Assembly: GCA_007118895.1 (NCBI GenBank)
Contig: SKQS01000011.1
Span: forward strand, 1-44,286
Source of the DNA: Wenzhouxiangella sp.
GTDB taxonomy: Bacteria > Pseudomonadota > Gammaproteobacteria > Xanthomonadales > Wenzhouxiangellaceae
Length of the DNA stretch: 44,286 nt
Direction: 5' to 3'
A program made the position numbers and the translations under genes. The notes under the pieces are model-generated. The model did no database searches, was not told where the DNA came from, and saw only the letters and a list, made by a program, of their open reading frames with translations. Positions 1 through 8,228 of this stretch are shown piece after piece; the stretch's first letter is position 1; each line of letters starts with the position of its first letter.

Positions 1-592
1 ATCGGGCCCGGCGCAAATCCCTTGCAGGGCGGTCGACGATGGTCTGGGTGTTGGTCACGTCGTGAATGGTGGTGATCGAACCATGACGGATGCCGATGGC
101 CTCCTGCAATACCTTGACCACCGGCGCAAGACAGTTGGTGGTACAGGATGCCGCGGTGACGATGCGGTGCCGGGCAGGGTCATGGATGTGATGGTTGACC
201 CCGTAGACGATATTGGCCGTGGGGCCGTCCTTGACCGGCCCCGAGACCACAACGGTCTTCACCCCTGCAGTGAAATAAGATGCAAGCGTCGCCTCGGACC
301 TGAAAGCGCCTGTGCAGTCGATGACCACGTCGACGCCAGTCAGCGGCAGTGCCGCCAGATCGGCCGTTCCGACAAAGGGAAGGTGCCTGCCATCAATGCT
401 GACCCCTTGTTCATCGTGACCGAAATCAGCCGCCCAGCGCCCGTGCACGCTGTCGAACTCGAGCAGATGCGCGTGCATCGCCGGGTTGCCTGTGGCGTCG
501 TTGATCCATGCGATCTTGGCGCCGCGCGCCAGCAGCGGTCTGAGCGCGAGTTTGCCTATCCGGCCCAGGCCATTGAGCGCATAGACGGTCAT
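1..592 (-). CDS. Glyceraldehyde-3-phosphate dehydrogenase of an ars operon (C-terminus cut off by window edge)
   Basis: This is a type I GAPDH. The visible 197 residues start with a Rossmann nucleotide-binding motif (NGLGRIGK, residues 7-14) and reach the catalytic signature ASCTTNC with the nucleophile at Cys150. The rest of the catalytic domain lies beyond position 1. The start codon overlaps the stop of the upstream ArsR-ArsC gene (ATGA), so the two are translationally coupled. In known arsenic operons a dedicated GAPDH makes 1-arseno-3-phosphoglycerate from arsenate, and the exporter ArsJ removes it. The link to ArsR here makes that role much more likely than glycolysis, but ArsJ is not visible. 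The family call is firm; the arsenate role is inference from context. Confidence 0.9.
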   Translation of the reverse strand, partial: MTVYALNGLGRIGKLALRPLLARGAKIAWINDATGNPAMHAHLLEFDSVHGRWAADFGHDEQGVSIDGRHLPFVGTADLAALPLTGVDVVIDCTGAFRSEATLASYFTAGVKTVVVSGPVKDGPTANIVYGVNHHIHDPARHRIVTAASCTTNCLAPVVKVLQEAIGIRHGSITTIHDVTNTQTIVDRPARDLRRAR

Positions 593-1434
593 GGGGTGAC
601 TTCCCGGGCGCTGCGGCCAATATCGTCCAGCGCCTGCTGCAGAGCCGGGCGGTCCATGGCATCGACAGGCAACGCGGCGAAAGCCCGTATGCGCCTGAGC
701 AAAACTTGATAGGCCTGTTGAAACGCCCGGTCATTCTCGGCAAGGGTGGTTTCCCTGCCTGCCGGGTCTGGCATGCCCCAATGGGCACTGACCGGTTGTC
801 CGGACCAGGCCGGTCCATCCTCATTGGCTGCCTGGTCGCAGACGGTGAAAACAAAGTCGAATGCCGGCGCTCCGGGTTTCCGGAACTCCGACAGGTGTTT
901 CGAGCGCAGCGTGGAAACCTCATGCTGTCGCTGCCTGAGCAGCTTCAGCGCAATGGGGTTGGGCTGGGAGTGCGGCCGAGTGCCGGCCGAGTGTGCCTTG
1001 AACCGGTTGCCGGCCTCCTTGCGCAGGATCGACTCGGCAAAGATCGAGCGAGCGGAATTGCCGGTACAGATGAAAAGCACCTTGAAGCGGGAGTCGTCAA
1101 CAACCTGGTTGGCCTGATCGGGGAATGCGCGCAAAGCCGTGCAGATCTCGGGCCGGCTGCGGCAACAGTCAAGCACCAGATAGTCCAGCGTGCGACACAC
1201 CTCGGTCATGGCGACGGCATAGCGCAGCGACGTGCCGACCCGCTGCTGCGCGACCATGCCGGAATGCATCAGGCTGGTCAGATAGGACGACAGGGTAGAG
1301 GGTCTGATGTCAAGGGCTTTAGCCAGTTCGCCGGCCGAAACATGATCAGGATACCGGCGCATCAGCAGGCGGAACACCTTAAGGCGCTGAGGGTGACTCA
1401 GGGCACCAAGCCGGGTCGAAACATCTATTTCCAT
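589..1434 (-). CDS. ArsR-family repressor fused to a low-molecular-weight ArsC arsenate reductase
   Basis: The protein has 281 residues and two domains. Residues 1-100 form an ArsR winged helix (ALSHPQRLKVFRLL, then a recognition helix with RPSTLSSYL). A cysteine group follows, Cys90-Cys91 and Cys98, placed like the arsenite-sensing cysteines known from the Acidithiobacillus type of ArsR. Residues 116-265 form a low-molecular-weight phosphatase-like ArsC with the loop CTGNSARS (Cys123, CX5R), a second cysteine in CDQAANE (Cys199) and the late MPDP motif that supplies the acid. Such fusions are known in proteobacterial ars operons. The gene would sense arsenite, repress its own operon and reduce arsenate. 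It follows mltF by 26 bp on the same strand and overlaps the GAPDH start. Confidence 0.92.
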   Translation of the reverse strand: MEIDVSTRLGALSHPQRLKVFRLLMRRYPDHVSAGELAKALDIRPSTLSSYLTSLMHSGMVAQQRVGTSLRYAVAMTEVCRTLDYLVLDCCRSRPEICTALRAFPDQANQVVDDSRFKVLFICTGNSARSIFAESILRKEAGNRFKAHSAGTRPHSQPNPIALKLLRQRQHEVSTLRSKHLSEFRKPGAPAFDFVFTVCDQAANEDGPAWSGQPVSAHWGMPDPAGRETTLAENDRAFQQAYQVLLRRIRAFAALPVDAMDRPALQQALDDIGRSAREVTP

Positions 1435-1460
1435 GTTTCGAGAATATCAGAAATAGAAAC
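1435..1460. promoter_or_regulatory. Candidate ArsR operator in the mltF-arsR gap
   Basis: The 26-bp gap between the arsR start and the mltF stop is AT-rich and bounded exactly by the inverted pair GTTTC (1435-1439) and GAAAC (1456-1460), with an inner TTTC/GAAA pair. ArsR proteins typically bind such imperfect dyads next to their own start. No clear -35/-10 pair is visible, so the promoter may extend into the end of mltF. Confidence 0.4.
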
Positions 1461-2897
1461 TCAGATCGCCTCGATCGCCAGCAGCGGATGGTCGCGACCG
1501 TCCATCCAGATCAGGATTTCATGGAAGGTGCGAATGTTCTCGACGAACTGCACTGGCTCGTGTCCGCGGGCATAGCCGAACCGGGTCTGACGGTACCACT
1601 GCTCCTGGGTCAGCAGCGGCAGGTGCTCGCGCACGTCGACCCAGCGATCGGGATTGCCGCCCAGGCGCTGGGTCAGTACCCGCGCGTCCTCCAGATGGCC
1701 GAAGCCGATGTTGTAGGCGGCAAGAGCCAGCCAGGTGCGATCCGGTTCGGGAATCCGTTCCGGCAGCCGATCCATCAGTGAGCGCAGGTAGCGCGCGCCG
1801 CCATCGATGCTCTGGGCCGGATCGCGCCGGTCCTCGACGCCGAGCTGGCTGGCAGTGCGGCGGGTCAGCATCATGACGCCACGTACCCCGGTCCGCGAGA
1901 TGGCGTCCGGGTTCCAGTGTGATTCCTGGTAGCCGACCGCTGCCAGCAGCTTCCATTCGAGGTCGTTGGCCTCGGCCGCCTTCTCGAACAGCGGCCTCAA
2001 TGGTGGGAGTCGTTCGCGCATCTGGCGCATGAAGGTGTAGGTGCCGACTGGCTCGTAGCCCTCGACATGGTCGTAATGGCGCTCACGCAGGCGGGCCATG
2101 GCGCCGTGTTCCTCGGCCCAGGCGAAGAATCGGCGCATGGTGTCAACCAGCGAGTCATCGTCACCGGCGCGCACGGCCCAGGCCAGTTCATGCGCCTGGT
2201 CGAGCTCAAAGGCCGGACGTATGGAGGGGAAGAATCGACGATTGAGCGCCAGTATGTTGGAGTCAATGATGGTGTAGTCGACATCTTCCTGTGAAATGGC
2301 CTCGAAAACATCCTCTATGCTGGCTGCATGTTCGAGCTCCCACCAGGGCGACTCTTCAGCTGCCAGACTGGAAATCAGCAGCGGCTCGTAGCTGGTGCCG
2401 GCCAGAATCACGGTGCGCCCCTCACGCAACTGCTCGAGTCTTTGGGGGCGCCGGGAACCACGGCGGTAGACCACCACAGGCTTGGCTTCCTCGTAAGACG
2501 GGCCAAAGCGCGCCTCGGTCAGCCGTTCCGGTATCCGAGAGAAGTTGGCGGCAATGAAATCGCCTTGCCCGGCTACCAGTGCAGGCACCAGGTCCGAGAT
2601 ATTGTCGTAAGCGGTTACTTCCAGCGGCAGCTCCAGGAAGTCGGCGAACTGGCGGGCAAGGTCGTATTCGAAGCCGGTTTCACCTTCCGGACCCAGATGG
2701 TAGGTCGTGGCGCCGTTCACCGTCAGCATCAGCAGTACGCCGCGGGCCTGGATCTGCTCCAGTTGGGTCAGAGCATGACTTCCGGAAGTGGCGATCAGCA
2801 CCGCGGCCATCGCCAGCAGGATCCGGCGCCAGCCTGGTGCATGCGGCCGATGACGGCCAGCAAGCCGGGAGGCAGCAAGAAGCTGATGTCGATTCAT
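1461..2897 (-). CDS. mltF: Membrane-bound lytic murein transglycosylase F
   Basis: The 478-residue protein has the MltF layout. A basic N-terminus and hydrophobic segment (about residues 24-42) act as export signal. Residues 45-280 are a periplasmic solute-binding-protein type 3 domain, which is regulatory in this family. Residues 300-450 are a lysozyme-like SLT domain with the catalytic glutamate in GYQESHWNP (Glu325), followed by GVRGVMMLT and the late AAYNIGFGH motif. It cleaves glycan strands of peptidoglycan to 1,6-anhydro products. No lipobox cysteine is seen at the N-terminus. It is divergent from gltX across about 100 bp and is followed on its own strand by the ars genes. Confidence 0.93.
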   Translation of the reverse strand: MNRHQLLAASRLAGRHRPHAPGWRRILLAMAAVLIATSGSHALTQLEQIQARGVLLMLTVNGATTYHLGPEGETGFEYDLARQFADFLELPLEVTAYDNISDLVPALVAGQGDFIAANFSRIPERLTEARFGPSYEEAKPVVVYRRGSRRPQRLEQLREGRTVILAGTSYEPLLISSLAAEESPWWELEHAASIEDVFEAISQEDVDYTIIDSNILALNRRFFPSIRPAFELDQAHELAWAVRAGDDDSLVDTMRRFFAWAEEHGAMARLRERHYDHVEGYEPVGTYTFMRQMRERLPPLRPLFEKAAEANDLEWKLLAAVGYQESHWNPDAISRTGVRGVMMLTRRTASQLGVEDRRDPAQSIDGGARYLRSLMDRLPERIPEPDRTWLALAAYNIGFGHLEDARVLTQRLGGNPDRWVDVREHLPLLTQEQWYRQTRFGYARGHEPVQFVENIRTFHEILIWMDGRDHPLLAIEAI

Positions 2898-2971
2898 CGG
2901 GAATGAACAATAGGCCGCATATCAACAGTATTTATAGCGCAGTCTGTGACCGGTCGCACTCTAAATGGTTC

Positions 2972-2980
2972 TGGTACAAT
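2972..2980 (+). promoter_or_regulatory. Extended -10 promoter of gltX
   Basis: TGG followed by TACAAT (2975-2980) is an extended -10 element of the sigma-70 type. There is no good -35 at 17 bp, which is typical of extended -10 promoters. Transcription would begin near 2987, about 19 bases before the gltX ATG at 3006. This argues against the in-frame upstream start at 2946. Confidence 0.6.
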
Positions 2981-3005
2981 TCGCCGTTTTCCCGAAACAC
3001 CCTGC

Positions 3006-4433
3006 ATGAGTAACTTTCCCGGTCCGGTCCGCAGCCGATTTGCGCCCAGTCCCACCGGCTATCTGCACATTGGCGGTGCCCGAACGGCGCTGTTCGCCTG
3101 GTTGGCCGCCCGTGCAAGCGGCGGATGTTTCATATTGCGTATCGAGGATACCGACCGCGAGCGTTCGACCGAGGCTTCGGTCAGGGCAATCCTTGACGGC
3201 ATGTCCTGGCTGGGGCTGGATCATGACGAGGGGCCATACTTCCAGAGCCAGCGTATGGCCCGCTATGCCGAGGTCGCTGAAAAGCTTCTGGGCAAGGGGC
3301 TGGCCTACCGCTGCTACTGCTCGCGTGAGCGACTGGACGGCTTGCGCGAGGCAGCCATGGCGGCTGGCGAAAAGCCGCGTTATGACGGGTACTGTCGGAA
3401 CCGCCAGGAACCGGTCGAAGGTATCGAACCGGTGTTGCGGTTCCGCAACCCGGATGATGGCGCGGTGGTTTTTGATGACCGGGTTCGCGGCCGCATCGAG
3501 ATAAGCAACGAAGAGCTCGATGACCTGGTCATCATGCGAGCCGACGGGACGCCTACCTACAATTTTGCCGTGGTGGTTGACGATATCGACATGCAAGTCA
3601 ACCTGGTCATACGTGGCGACGATCACATTAACAACACACCGCGGCAGATCAACATCTATCGGGCCCTGGGAGCGGATGTCCCGGATTTCGCCCACGTACC
3701 GATGATACTGGGCGACGATGGCAGTCGCCTGTCCAAGCGGCACGGTGCGGTCAGCGTCCTGGCCTGGCGAGAGCAGGGCTATCTGCCTGACGCGCTGCTC
3801 AACTACCTGGCCCGCCTGGGCTGGTCCCACGGCGATCAGGAAGTGTTCAGTCGTGCCGACCTGGTCGAATTGTTCAGCCTTGAGGCGGTCAACCGCAAGG
3901 CATCGCGCTTCGATACCGCCAAGCTCAACTGGCTCAACCAGCATTACCTGAAGTCCGCCGCGCCCGAGCAAGTCCTGGCCGAGCTGGCCTGGCACATGGG
4001 CCGAGTCGGCCTGGATCCGGTCAACGGGCCGCCGCTGGCCGACCTGCTCAAGGTTCAGGCCGACCGGGTCGAAACGCTGGTCGAAATGGTCGAGCAGTCG
4101 CGCCCGTTCTATGCCGATTTCGAAAGTTTTGATGAGCAGGCGGCGAAAAAGCACCTGCGCCCGGTTGCCGCCGAGCCACTGCAGGCACTTCGTCAGCGGC
4201 TTGCGGATCTGGCCAGTTGGGAGCCGGATGAGCTGCAGCAAGCCGTGCAGGCCACCGTCGACGATCTGTCGATCGGTTTCGGCAAGCTCGGCATGCCGCT
4301 CCGGGTCGCGCTGATGGGCCACGGCATGTCGCCGGCGATCAACCATACGCTGTGGCTGATCGGGCGCGATCGCAGTCTGACGCGCATCGATCGAGCTCTT
4401 GACTACATCGCCAGGCGAGTCGAACAGTCCTGA
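3006..4433 (+). CDS. gltX: Glutamyl-tRNA synthetase
   Basis: The 475-residue class I synthetase charges tRNA-Glu. The HIGH-like motif is HIGG at residues 21-24 after RFAPSPTG, and the KMSKS-like motif RLSKR is near residue 240. The C-terminal anticodon-binding helical domain is complete, and the length is normal for a bacterial GluRS. The ATG at 3006 is chosen because the protein then begins just before the conserved VRSRFAPSPTG block and because the promoter -10 sits at 2975-2980. The gene leads a plus-strand run with the zur-like and WYL genes, 9 bp and about 460 bp downstream. Confidence 0.97.
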   Translation: MSNFPGPVRSRFAPSPTGYLHIGGARTALFAWLAARASGGCFILRIEDTDRERSTEASVRAILDGMSWLGLDHDEGPYFQSQRMARYAEVAEKLLGKGLAYRCYCSRERLDGLREAAMAAGEKPRYDGYCRNRQEPVEGIEPVLRFRNPDDGAVVFDDRVRGRIEISNEELDDLVIMRADGTPTYNFAVVVDDIDMQVNLVIRGDDHINNTPRQINIYRALGADVPDFAHVPMILGDDGSRLSKRHGAVSVLAWREQGYLPDALLNYLARLGWSHGDQEVFSRADLVELFSLEAVNRKASRFDTAKLNWLNQHYLKSAAPEQVLAELAWHMGRVGLDPVNGPPLADLLKVQADRVETLVEMVEQSRPFYADFESFDEQAAKKHLRPVAAEPLQALRQRLADLASWEPDELQQAVQATVDDLSIGFGKLGMPLRVALMGHGMSPAINHTLWLIGRDRSLTRIDRALDYIARRVEQS

Positions 4434-4442
4434 TCGCGTAGA

Positions 4443-4886
4443 ATGAGGGCCATGCAGGCATCCGAAGTCATCCGCCAGGTCGAATCCAGCTGCCGCCATC
4501 GCGGCCTGCGCCTGACCCGCACCCGGCGCCGGGTGCTGGAACTGGTGCTGGCCGCCGAAGGTCCGGTCAAGGCTTACGACCTGCTTGACCAGCTCAAGCA
4601 GGAGTTTCCCAAGGCGGCACCGCCAACGGTCTATCGCGCGCTGGACTTTCTGCTCGAGCATCACTTCATTCACCGGCTGGAAAGCCTCAACGCCTTCGTC
4701 AGCTGCCTGGATCCGCAGCACAAGCACCAGGGTTATTTCCTCATCTGCGAGCGCTGCCAGAGCGTGGAGGAAGTCCATTTCAAGGTACTGGATCAGGCCC
4801 TGGTCGAGGTTGCCGAGAACCACGGCTTCCGCCCCGGCCGCCAGATTCTGGAAATCTACGGCATCTGTCGCCACTGCCACGACTAG
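4443..4886 (+). CDS. zur: Fur-family regulator, Zur type (zinc uptake repressor)
   Basis: The 147-residue Fur-family protein resembles Zur more than Fur. It has the block PPTVYRALDFLLEHHFIHRLES, and the paired cysteines Cys102/Cys105 (CERC) and Cys142/Cys145 (CRHC) form the structural zinc site. Zur represses zinc uptake genes when zinc is plentiful. The N-terminal winged helix spans about residues 15-85, and the dimerisation domain with metal ligands follows. A second ATG at 4452 is an alternative start; the only purine-rich stretch (GAGGG at 4445-4449) would be too close to it, so the choice is uncertain. No zinc transporter gene is adjacent. The family is certain; the Zur subtype is likely. 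Confidence 0.82.
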   Translation: MRAMQASEVIRQVESSCRHRGLRLTRTRRRVLELVLAAEGPVKAYDLLDQLKQEFPKAAPPTVYRALDFLLEHHFIHRLESLNAFVSCLDPQHKHQGYFLICERCQSVEEVHFKVLDQALVEVAENHGFRPGRQILEIYGICRHCHD

Positions 4887-4898
4887 CTGGGGGAGGTC

Positions 4899-5870
4899 AT
4901 GGGACGCCGCGAGCGCCTGTACCATCTACACGATATCCTCAGGCAGCGCAGGCGCCCGGTCTCCAGGCAGGTGCTGATGGAGGAGCTCTGCTGCAGCCAG
5001 GCGACCCTGTATCGCCTGATCGCCGAGCTACGTGACGGGCTGGGCGCACCGCTTGAGCAGGATCCGGAAACGCGCGACTTTTACTATGACCGCCAGCTGG
5101 CCGGGCACTTCGAGCTTCCGGGCCTGTGGATCAGCCCGGAGGAACTGCAGGCGTTGCTGATGGCGCGCCAGATCCTGGGTAACGTGCAGCCGGGTCTGCT
5201 CGAGTCCGAACTCCAGGCGCTGCAGCAGCGTATGGGCCAGCTGCTGGATCAGGAAGGGCTGGATGTGGCTACCCAGCCGCAGCGCATCCACATCCGTCAT
5301 GACGCCGGCAGACCGGTGCCGGGGCGGCTGTTCGAGAAGTTGCTGGCGGCGCTGTTCAAGCGTCAGCGTCTGGCCATCGATTACCACGGGCGGCGCCGCG
5401 ACCGGCTGAGCAGCCGGGTGGTGTCACCACAGCGTCTGACCGCTTACCGTGATCGCTGGTATCTGGATGCCTGGTGCCATCAGGTCGAGGGTTTGCGCAG
5501 CTTCGCGCTGGAACGCATCCGTCAGCTGGGGCTGGTCGACGAGCCAGCGCTGGAGATTGATCCCGAGACCCTGACGGGCCATTTCGACCGCGCCTACGGC
5601 ATCTTTTCCGGCCCGGCCGAACATCGCGCCAGGCTGCGCTTCAATGCCGAGGCTGCGCGCTGGGCTGCCGACGAGGTCTGGCATCCCGAGCAACAGGGAC
5701 GGATGCTCGCTGAAGGTGACTACGAGCTTGAGTTTCCGTTCGGCGCGGCGCGCGAGCTGATCATGGATATTCTCCGCTACGGTCCCGATGTCGAGGTTCT
5801 GGCGCCGGAGTTCCTGCGCCAGCAGGTCGCCGAACTGGCTGGGCAGATCGTGACCCGGTACCGCGCTTGA
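4899..5870 (+). CDS. WYL-domain transcriptional regulator (YafY-like)
   Basis: The 323-residue protein begins with a DeoR-like winged helix (RRERLYHLHDILRQRRRPVSRQVLMEE, about residues 3-60) that contains the recognition segment SQATLYRLIAEL. Residues 140-220 form a WYL domain (IDYHGRRRD...RWYLDAWCH), followed by a C-terminal WCX-like extension. WYL domains bind ligands such as nucleic acids or nucleotides, and regulators of this type often control DNA-damage or defence genes, but no target is adjacent. A strong ribosome binding site (GGGGAGG, 4889-4895) fixes the ATG at 4899. It is 12 bp behind the zur-like gene, probably in one transcript. The specific role is unknown. Confidence 0.88.
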   Translation: MGRRERLYHLHDILRQRRRPVSRQVLMEELCCSQATLYRLIAELRDGLGAPLEQDPETRDFYYDRQLAGHFELPGLWISPEELQALLMARQILGNVQPGLLESELQALQQRMGQLLDQEGLDVATQPQRIHIRHDAGRPVPGRLFEKLLAALFKRQRLAIDYHGRRRDRLSSRVVSPQRLTAYRDRWYLDAWCHQVEGLRSFALERIRQLGLVDEPALEIDPETLTGHFDRAYGIFSGPAEHRARLRFNAEAARWAADEVWHPEQQGRMLAEGDYELEFPFGAARELIMDILRYGPDVEVLAPEFLRQQVAELAGQIVTRYRA

Positions 5871-5871
5871 G

Positions 5872-5893
5872 TGTCATCAGTCTGTCATTTTTT
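5872..5893 (+). promoter_or_regulatory. Pho box upstream of phoB
   Basis: Two TGTCAT half-sites begin at 5872 and 5883, exactly 11 bp apart, as in the tandem PhoB-binding repeat. A third TGTCAT occurs at 5933-5938, with a weaker partner at 5922-5927 that is again 11 bp away. The sites precede phoB and suggest that PhoB activates its own operon during phosphate starvation. Confidence 0.78.
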
Positions 5894-6015
5894 GCTGGTG
5901 CAATAGCGGTTGTTCTCGTATCGTCGTGAAGCTGTCATCATGGCGAACCACGGTCGGGGGCTGCCGGCGGGCGATGAGCATGCCGGTTCGGGACAAGTGA
6001 CTTGCAGGGGTGAAA

Positions 6016-6720
6016 ATGGAAGCGAAGCGAATACTGATCGTTGAGGATGACGAGGCGATTCGCCAGATGGTGGTGTTCGGGCTGGAGCGCGCCGGTTTCC
6101 AGGTCAGCGAGGCCGAAAACTGTCAGCAGGCCCGGATCAGTCTGGCCGACCACCGGCCCGACCTGATCATCCTCGACTGGATGCTGCCGGACCTGAGTGG
6201 CGTGGAATTCGCGCGCTCCCTGCAGCGCGACGAGCTGACCCGCGAATTGCCCATCATCATGCTCACTGCCCGGGCCACCGAGGACGACAAGGTCCGGGGG
6301 CTGGACAGCGGTGTTGATGATTATCTGACCAAGCCGTTCAGCGTGCGCGAGCTGATTGCCCGGATGCGTGCCGTGATGCGCCGCGCCGCTCCAGATGGCG
6401 GTAGCGAAGAGGTCAGCGCCGGCCGGCTGGTGATGAACCTGGCCAGTCACCGCGTGCTTGCCGACGGTCAGCCGGTCGAGCTTGGCCCTACCGAGTTCCG
6501 CATGCTCAAGTTCTTTCTTACTCACCAGGACCGGGTCTATTCGCGCTCGCAGATGCTCGATCATGTCTGGGGCAGCGGTGTGTTCGTCGAGGAACGGACC
6601 GTCGATGTCCATGTACTTCGCCTGCGCAAGGCGCTGGCGGACAGTGGTTACGATCGCTGCATCCAGACCGTACGTGGAGCCGGCTACCGGTTTTCAGCTG
6701 CCGACAACCAGGACAACTGA
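6016..6720 (+). CDS. phoB: Phosphate regulon response regulator
   Basis: The 234-residue OmpR/PhoB-class regulator has a receiver domain with the acidic pocket EDD (residues 10-12), phosphoacceptor Asp54 (LILDWMLP-like context) and the conserved lysine in TKPFSVRE. The C-terminal winged helix (about 130-230) includes the recognition segment VDVHVLRLRKAL and ends with TVRGAGYRF. Phosphorylated PhoB binds Pho boxes and activates phosphate scavenging genes. ATG 6016 is preferred over GTG 6010 because the ribosome binding site AGGGG (6006-6010) is well spaced only for the ATG. phoR follows after 62 bp. The Pho-box repeats upstream suggest autoregulation. Confidence 0.95.
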   Translation: MEAKRILIVEDDEAIRQMVVFGLERAGFQVSEAENCQQARISLADHRPDLIILDWMLPDLSGVEFARSLQRDELTRELPIIMLTARATEDDKVRGLDSGVDDYLTKPFSVRELIARMRAVMRRAAPDGGSEEVSAGRLVMNLASHRVLADGQPVELGPTEFRMLKFFLTHQDRVYSRSQMLDHVWGSGVFVEERTVDVHVLRLRKALADSGYDRCIQTVRGAGYRFSAADNQDN

Positions 6721-6782
6721 GCACGCCATTTTCCGGGATAATAGTAACGGCTGGCCCCGTTGCTGACCTTAGTGTTTCCCCG

Positions 6783-8084
6783 ATGCCCGGATTCTGGATG
6801 ATTGAACTGCTGGCCCTGGCACTGCTGCTGGTCGGCGGTCTGGTGCTTGGCTTGCTGTTCGGTCATGCCGGCTGGTTCATCGCCGCAGCCCTCGTTGTCT
6901 ACGTGGCACGGTGCCTTTGGCAGCTTTACCGTCTCGAACGCTGGCTGGACGTTGGCCGTCGGCGCAATCCTCCGGAATCCTGGGGGGTCTGGGGCGAAGT
7001 CTTCGAACACTATTACAAGCTGCTGCGTCGTTACTACAAGCGGAAAAAGCGGCTGGCGAAGGTGATTCGCGAGTTTCGGGAGTCTACTGCTGCGATGCCG
7101 GATGGCACGGTGGTTCTGGATGTCGATTTCAGTATCCTTTGGTTCAACAAGGCTGCCCGCTACCAGCTGGGGCTGGCCGGTAACGCTGATCTTGGACAGC
7201 CGATCACCAACCTGCTGCGCAGTCCCAAGTTCAGAGATTATCTGAGTTCTGGACAGTATGAGCAGGGTCAGGTGATCAGCTCACCAGTCAGCGACCAGCG
7301 TTACCTGTCGGTGCGCCTGATTCCCTATGGCAAGAATCAGTATCTGCTGATGGCCAGGGACATCACCCGCTTGCAGCGACTGCAGGCGATGCGCCGCGAC
7401 TTTGTTGCCAATGCCTCCCATGAGCTGCGCTCTCCGCTGACGGTGCTCAACGGCTATGTTGAATCCCTTGTGGATGATCCCACCCTTGCAAACGAGTGGG
7501 CAAAGCCGCTGGCCGAGATGCAGGCCCAGTGCCGTCGCATGAGCAACCTGGTCAACGACCTGTTGGAACTGTCCCGGCTGGAGACAGAAGAGCCCGACGC
7601 CGATATTGAAAGTGTAGTTGACGTACCGGCACTGATTCGACGCATCGTAGGGGATGCCCGTTCCCAGGATCGACAGCAGCACCTGATCGCATGCCAGCTC
7701 GACGGCCAGGTCGGGCTCGCCGGGGTCGAAAACGAGCTCCACAGTGCGTTGGCCAACCTGGTTCTGAATGCTATTCGTTATACCCCTGCCGGCGGCCAGA
7801 TCGGCGTGCGCTGGTATCACGATACCGACAACGGAGCGGTCTTCGAGGTCAGTGATACCGGCATCGGTATCGATGAGAAGCATATTCCGTTCATCACCCA
7901 GCGCTTCTACCGCGTCGACTCCGGCCGTTCGCGGTCAGTCGGTGGTACAGGCCTGGGGCTGGCCATCGTCAAGCACGTGCTCCAACGCCATGACGGCAGC
8001 CTGGAAGTCGAGTCCGAACCCGGGGTCGGCTCTACCTTTCGCTGCCTGTTCGGCGATCGCCGCGTACGTCACCTGCCGTCCTGA
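6783..8084 (+). CDS. phoR: Phosphate regulon sensor histidine kinase
   Basis: The 433-residue membrane kinase begins with two closely spaced hydrophobic helices (about residues 6-45) and almost no periplasmic loop. A short basic linker (YYKRKKRLAK) and a PAS domain (about 100-195) follow. The HisKA domain carries the phosphorylated His213 in ASHELRSPLT, and the ATPase domain has the N box (LANLVLNAIRYTP), DTGIGI and GTGLGLAIVK. This is the standard PhoR design, in which signalling comes from the Pst transporter through PhoU rather than from a periplasmic sensor. Its partner is PhoB. No clear ribosome binding site precedes the ATG. Confidence 0.94.
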   Translation: MPGFWMIELLALALLLVGGLVLGLLFGHAGWFIAAALVVYVARCLWQLYRLERWLDVGRRRNPPESWGVWGEVFEHYYKLLRRYYKRKKRLAKVIREFRESTAAMPDGTVVLDVDFSILWFNKAARYQLGLAGNADLGQPITNLLRSPKFRDYLSSGQYEQGQVISSPVSDQRYLSVRLIPYGKNQYLLMARDITRLQRLQAMRRDFVANASHELRSPLTVLNGYVESLVDDPTLANEWAKPLAEMQAQCRRMSNLVNDLLELSRLETEEPDADIESVVDVPALIRRIVGDARSQDRQQHLIACQLDGQVGLAGVENELHSALANLVLNAIRYTPAGGQIGVRWYHDTDNGAVFEVSDTGIGIDEKHIPFITQRFYRVDSGRSRSVGGTGLGLAIVKHVLQRHDGSLEVESEPGVGSTFRCLFGDRRVRHLPS

Positions 8085-8115
8085 TCAATACCAGCTACTC
8101 GGCGCCGTCTCGCCG

Positions 8116-8150
8116 CTGTCATCGCTTTGCAATCAAGCCGTCATTTTCAT
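8116..8150 (+). promoter_or_regulatory. Pho-box-like repeats upstream of the porin gene
   Basis: CTGTCAT (8116-8122) and CCGTCAT (8138-8144) lie 22 bp apart, that is two 11-bp steps, with a degenerate half-site (TTGCAAT) between them. The spacing and sequence fit a tandem PhoB site. It lies about 90 bp before the porin start, which makes the porin a candidate member of the phosphate regulon. Confidence 0.55.
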
Positions 8151-8228
8151 GAAACGGGACGGGCGCAGACTGCGCCCAGGCTTTAGCCCAGAAAGTTTAG
8201 CTGTCCACATTGCCCACAGGAAAATGAC

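Noticed and set aside
4438-4445. TAGAAT before the zur-like gene as its own promoter
   Set aside because: No -35 lies at an acceptable distance and the element overlaps the likely start codon; cotranscription with gltX is simpler.
2961-4925. 654-codon open frame on the minus strand
   Set aside because: It lies opposite gltX and the zur-like gene, has no recognisable domain, and its composition is that of antisense to GC-rich coding sequence.
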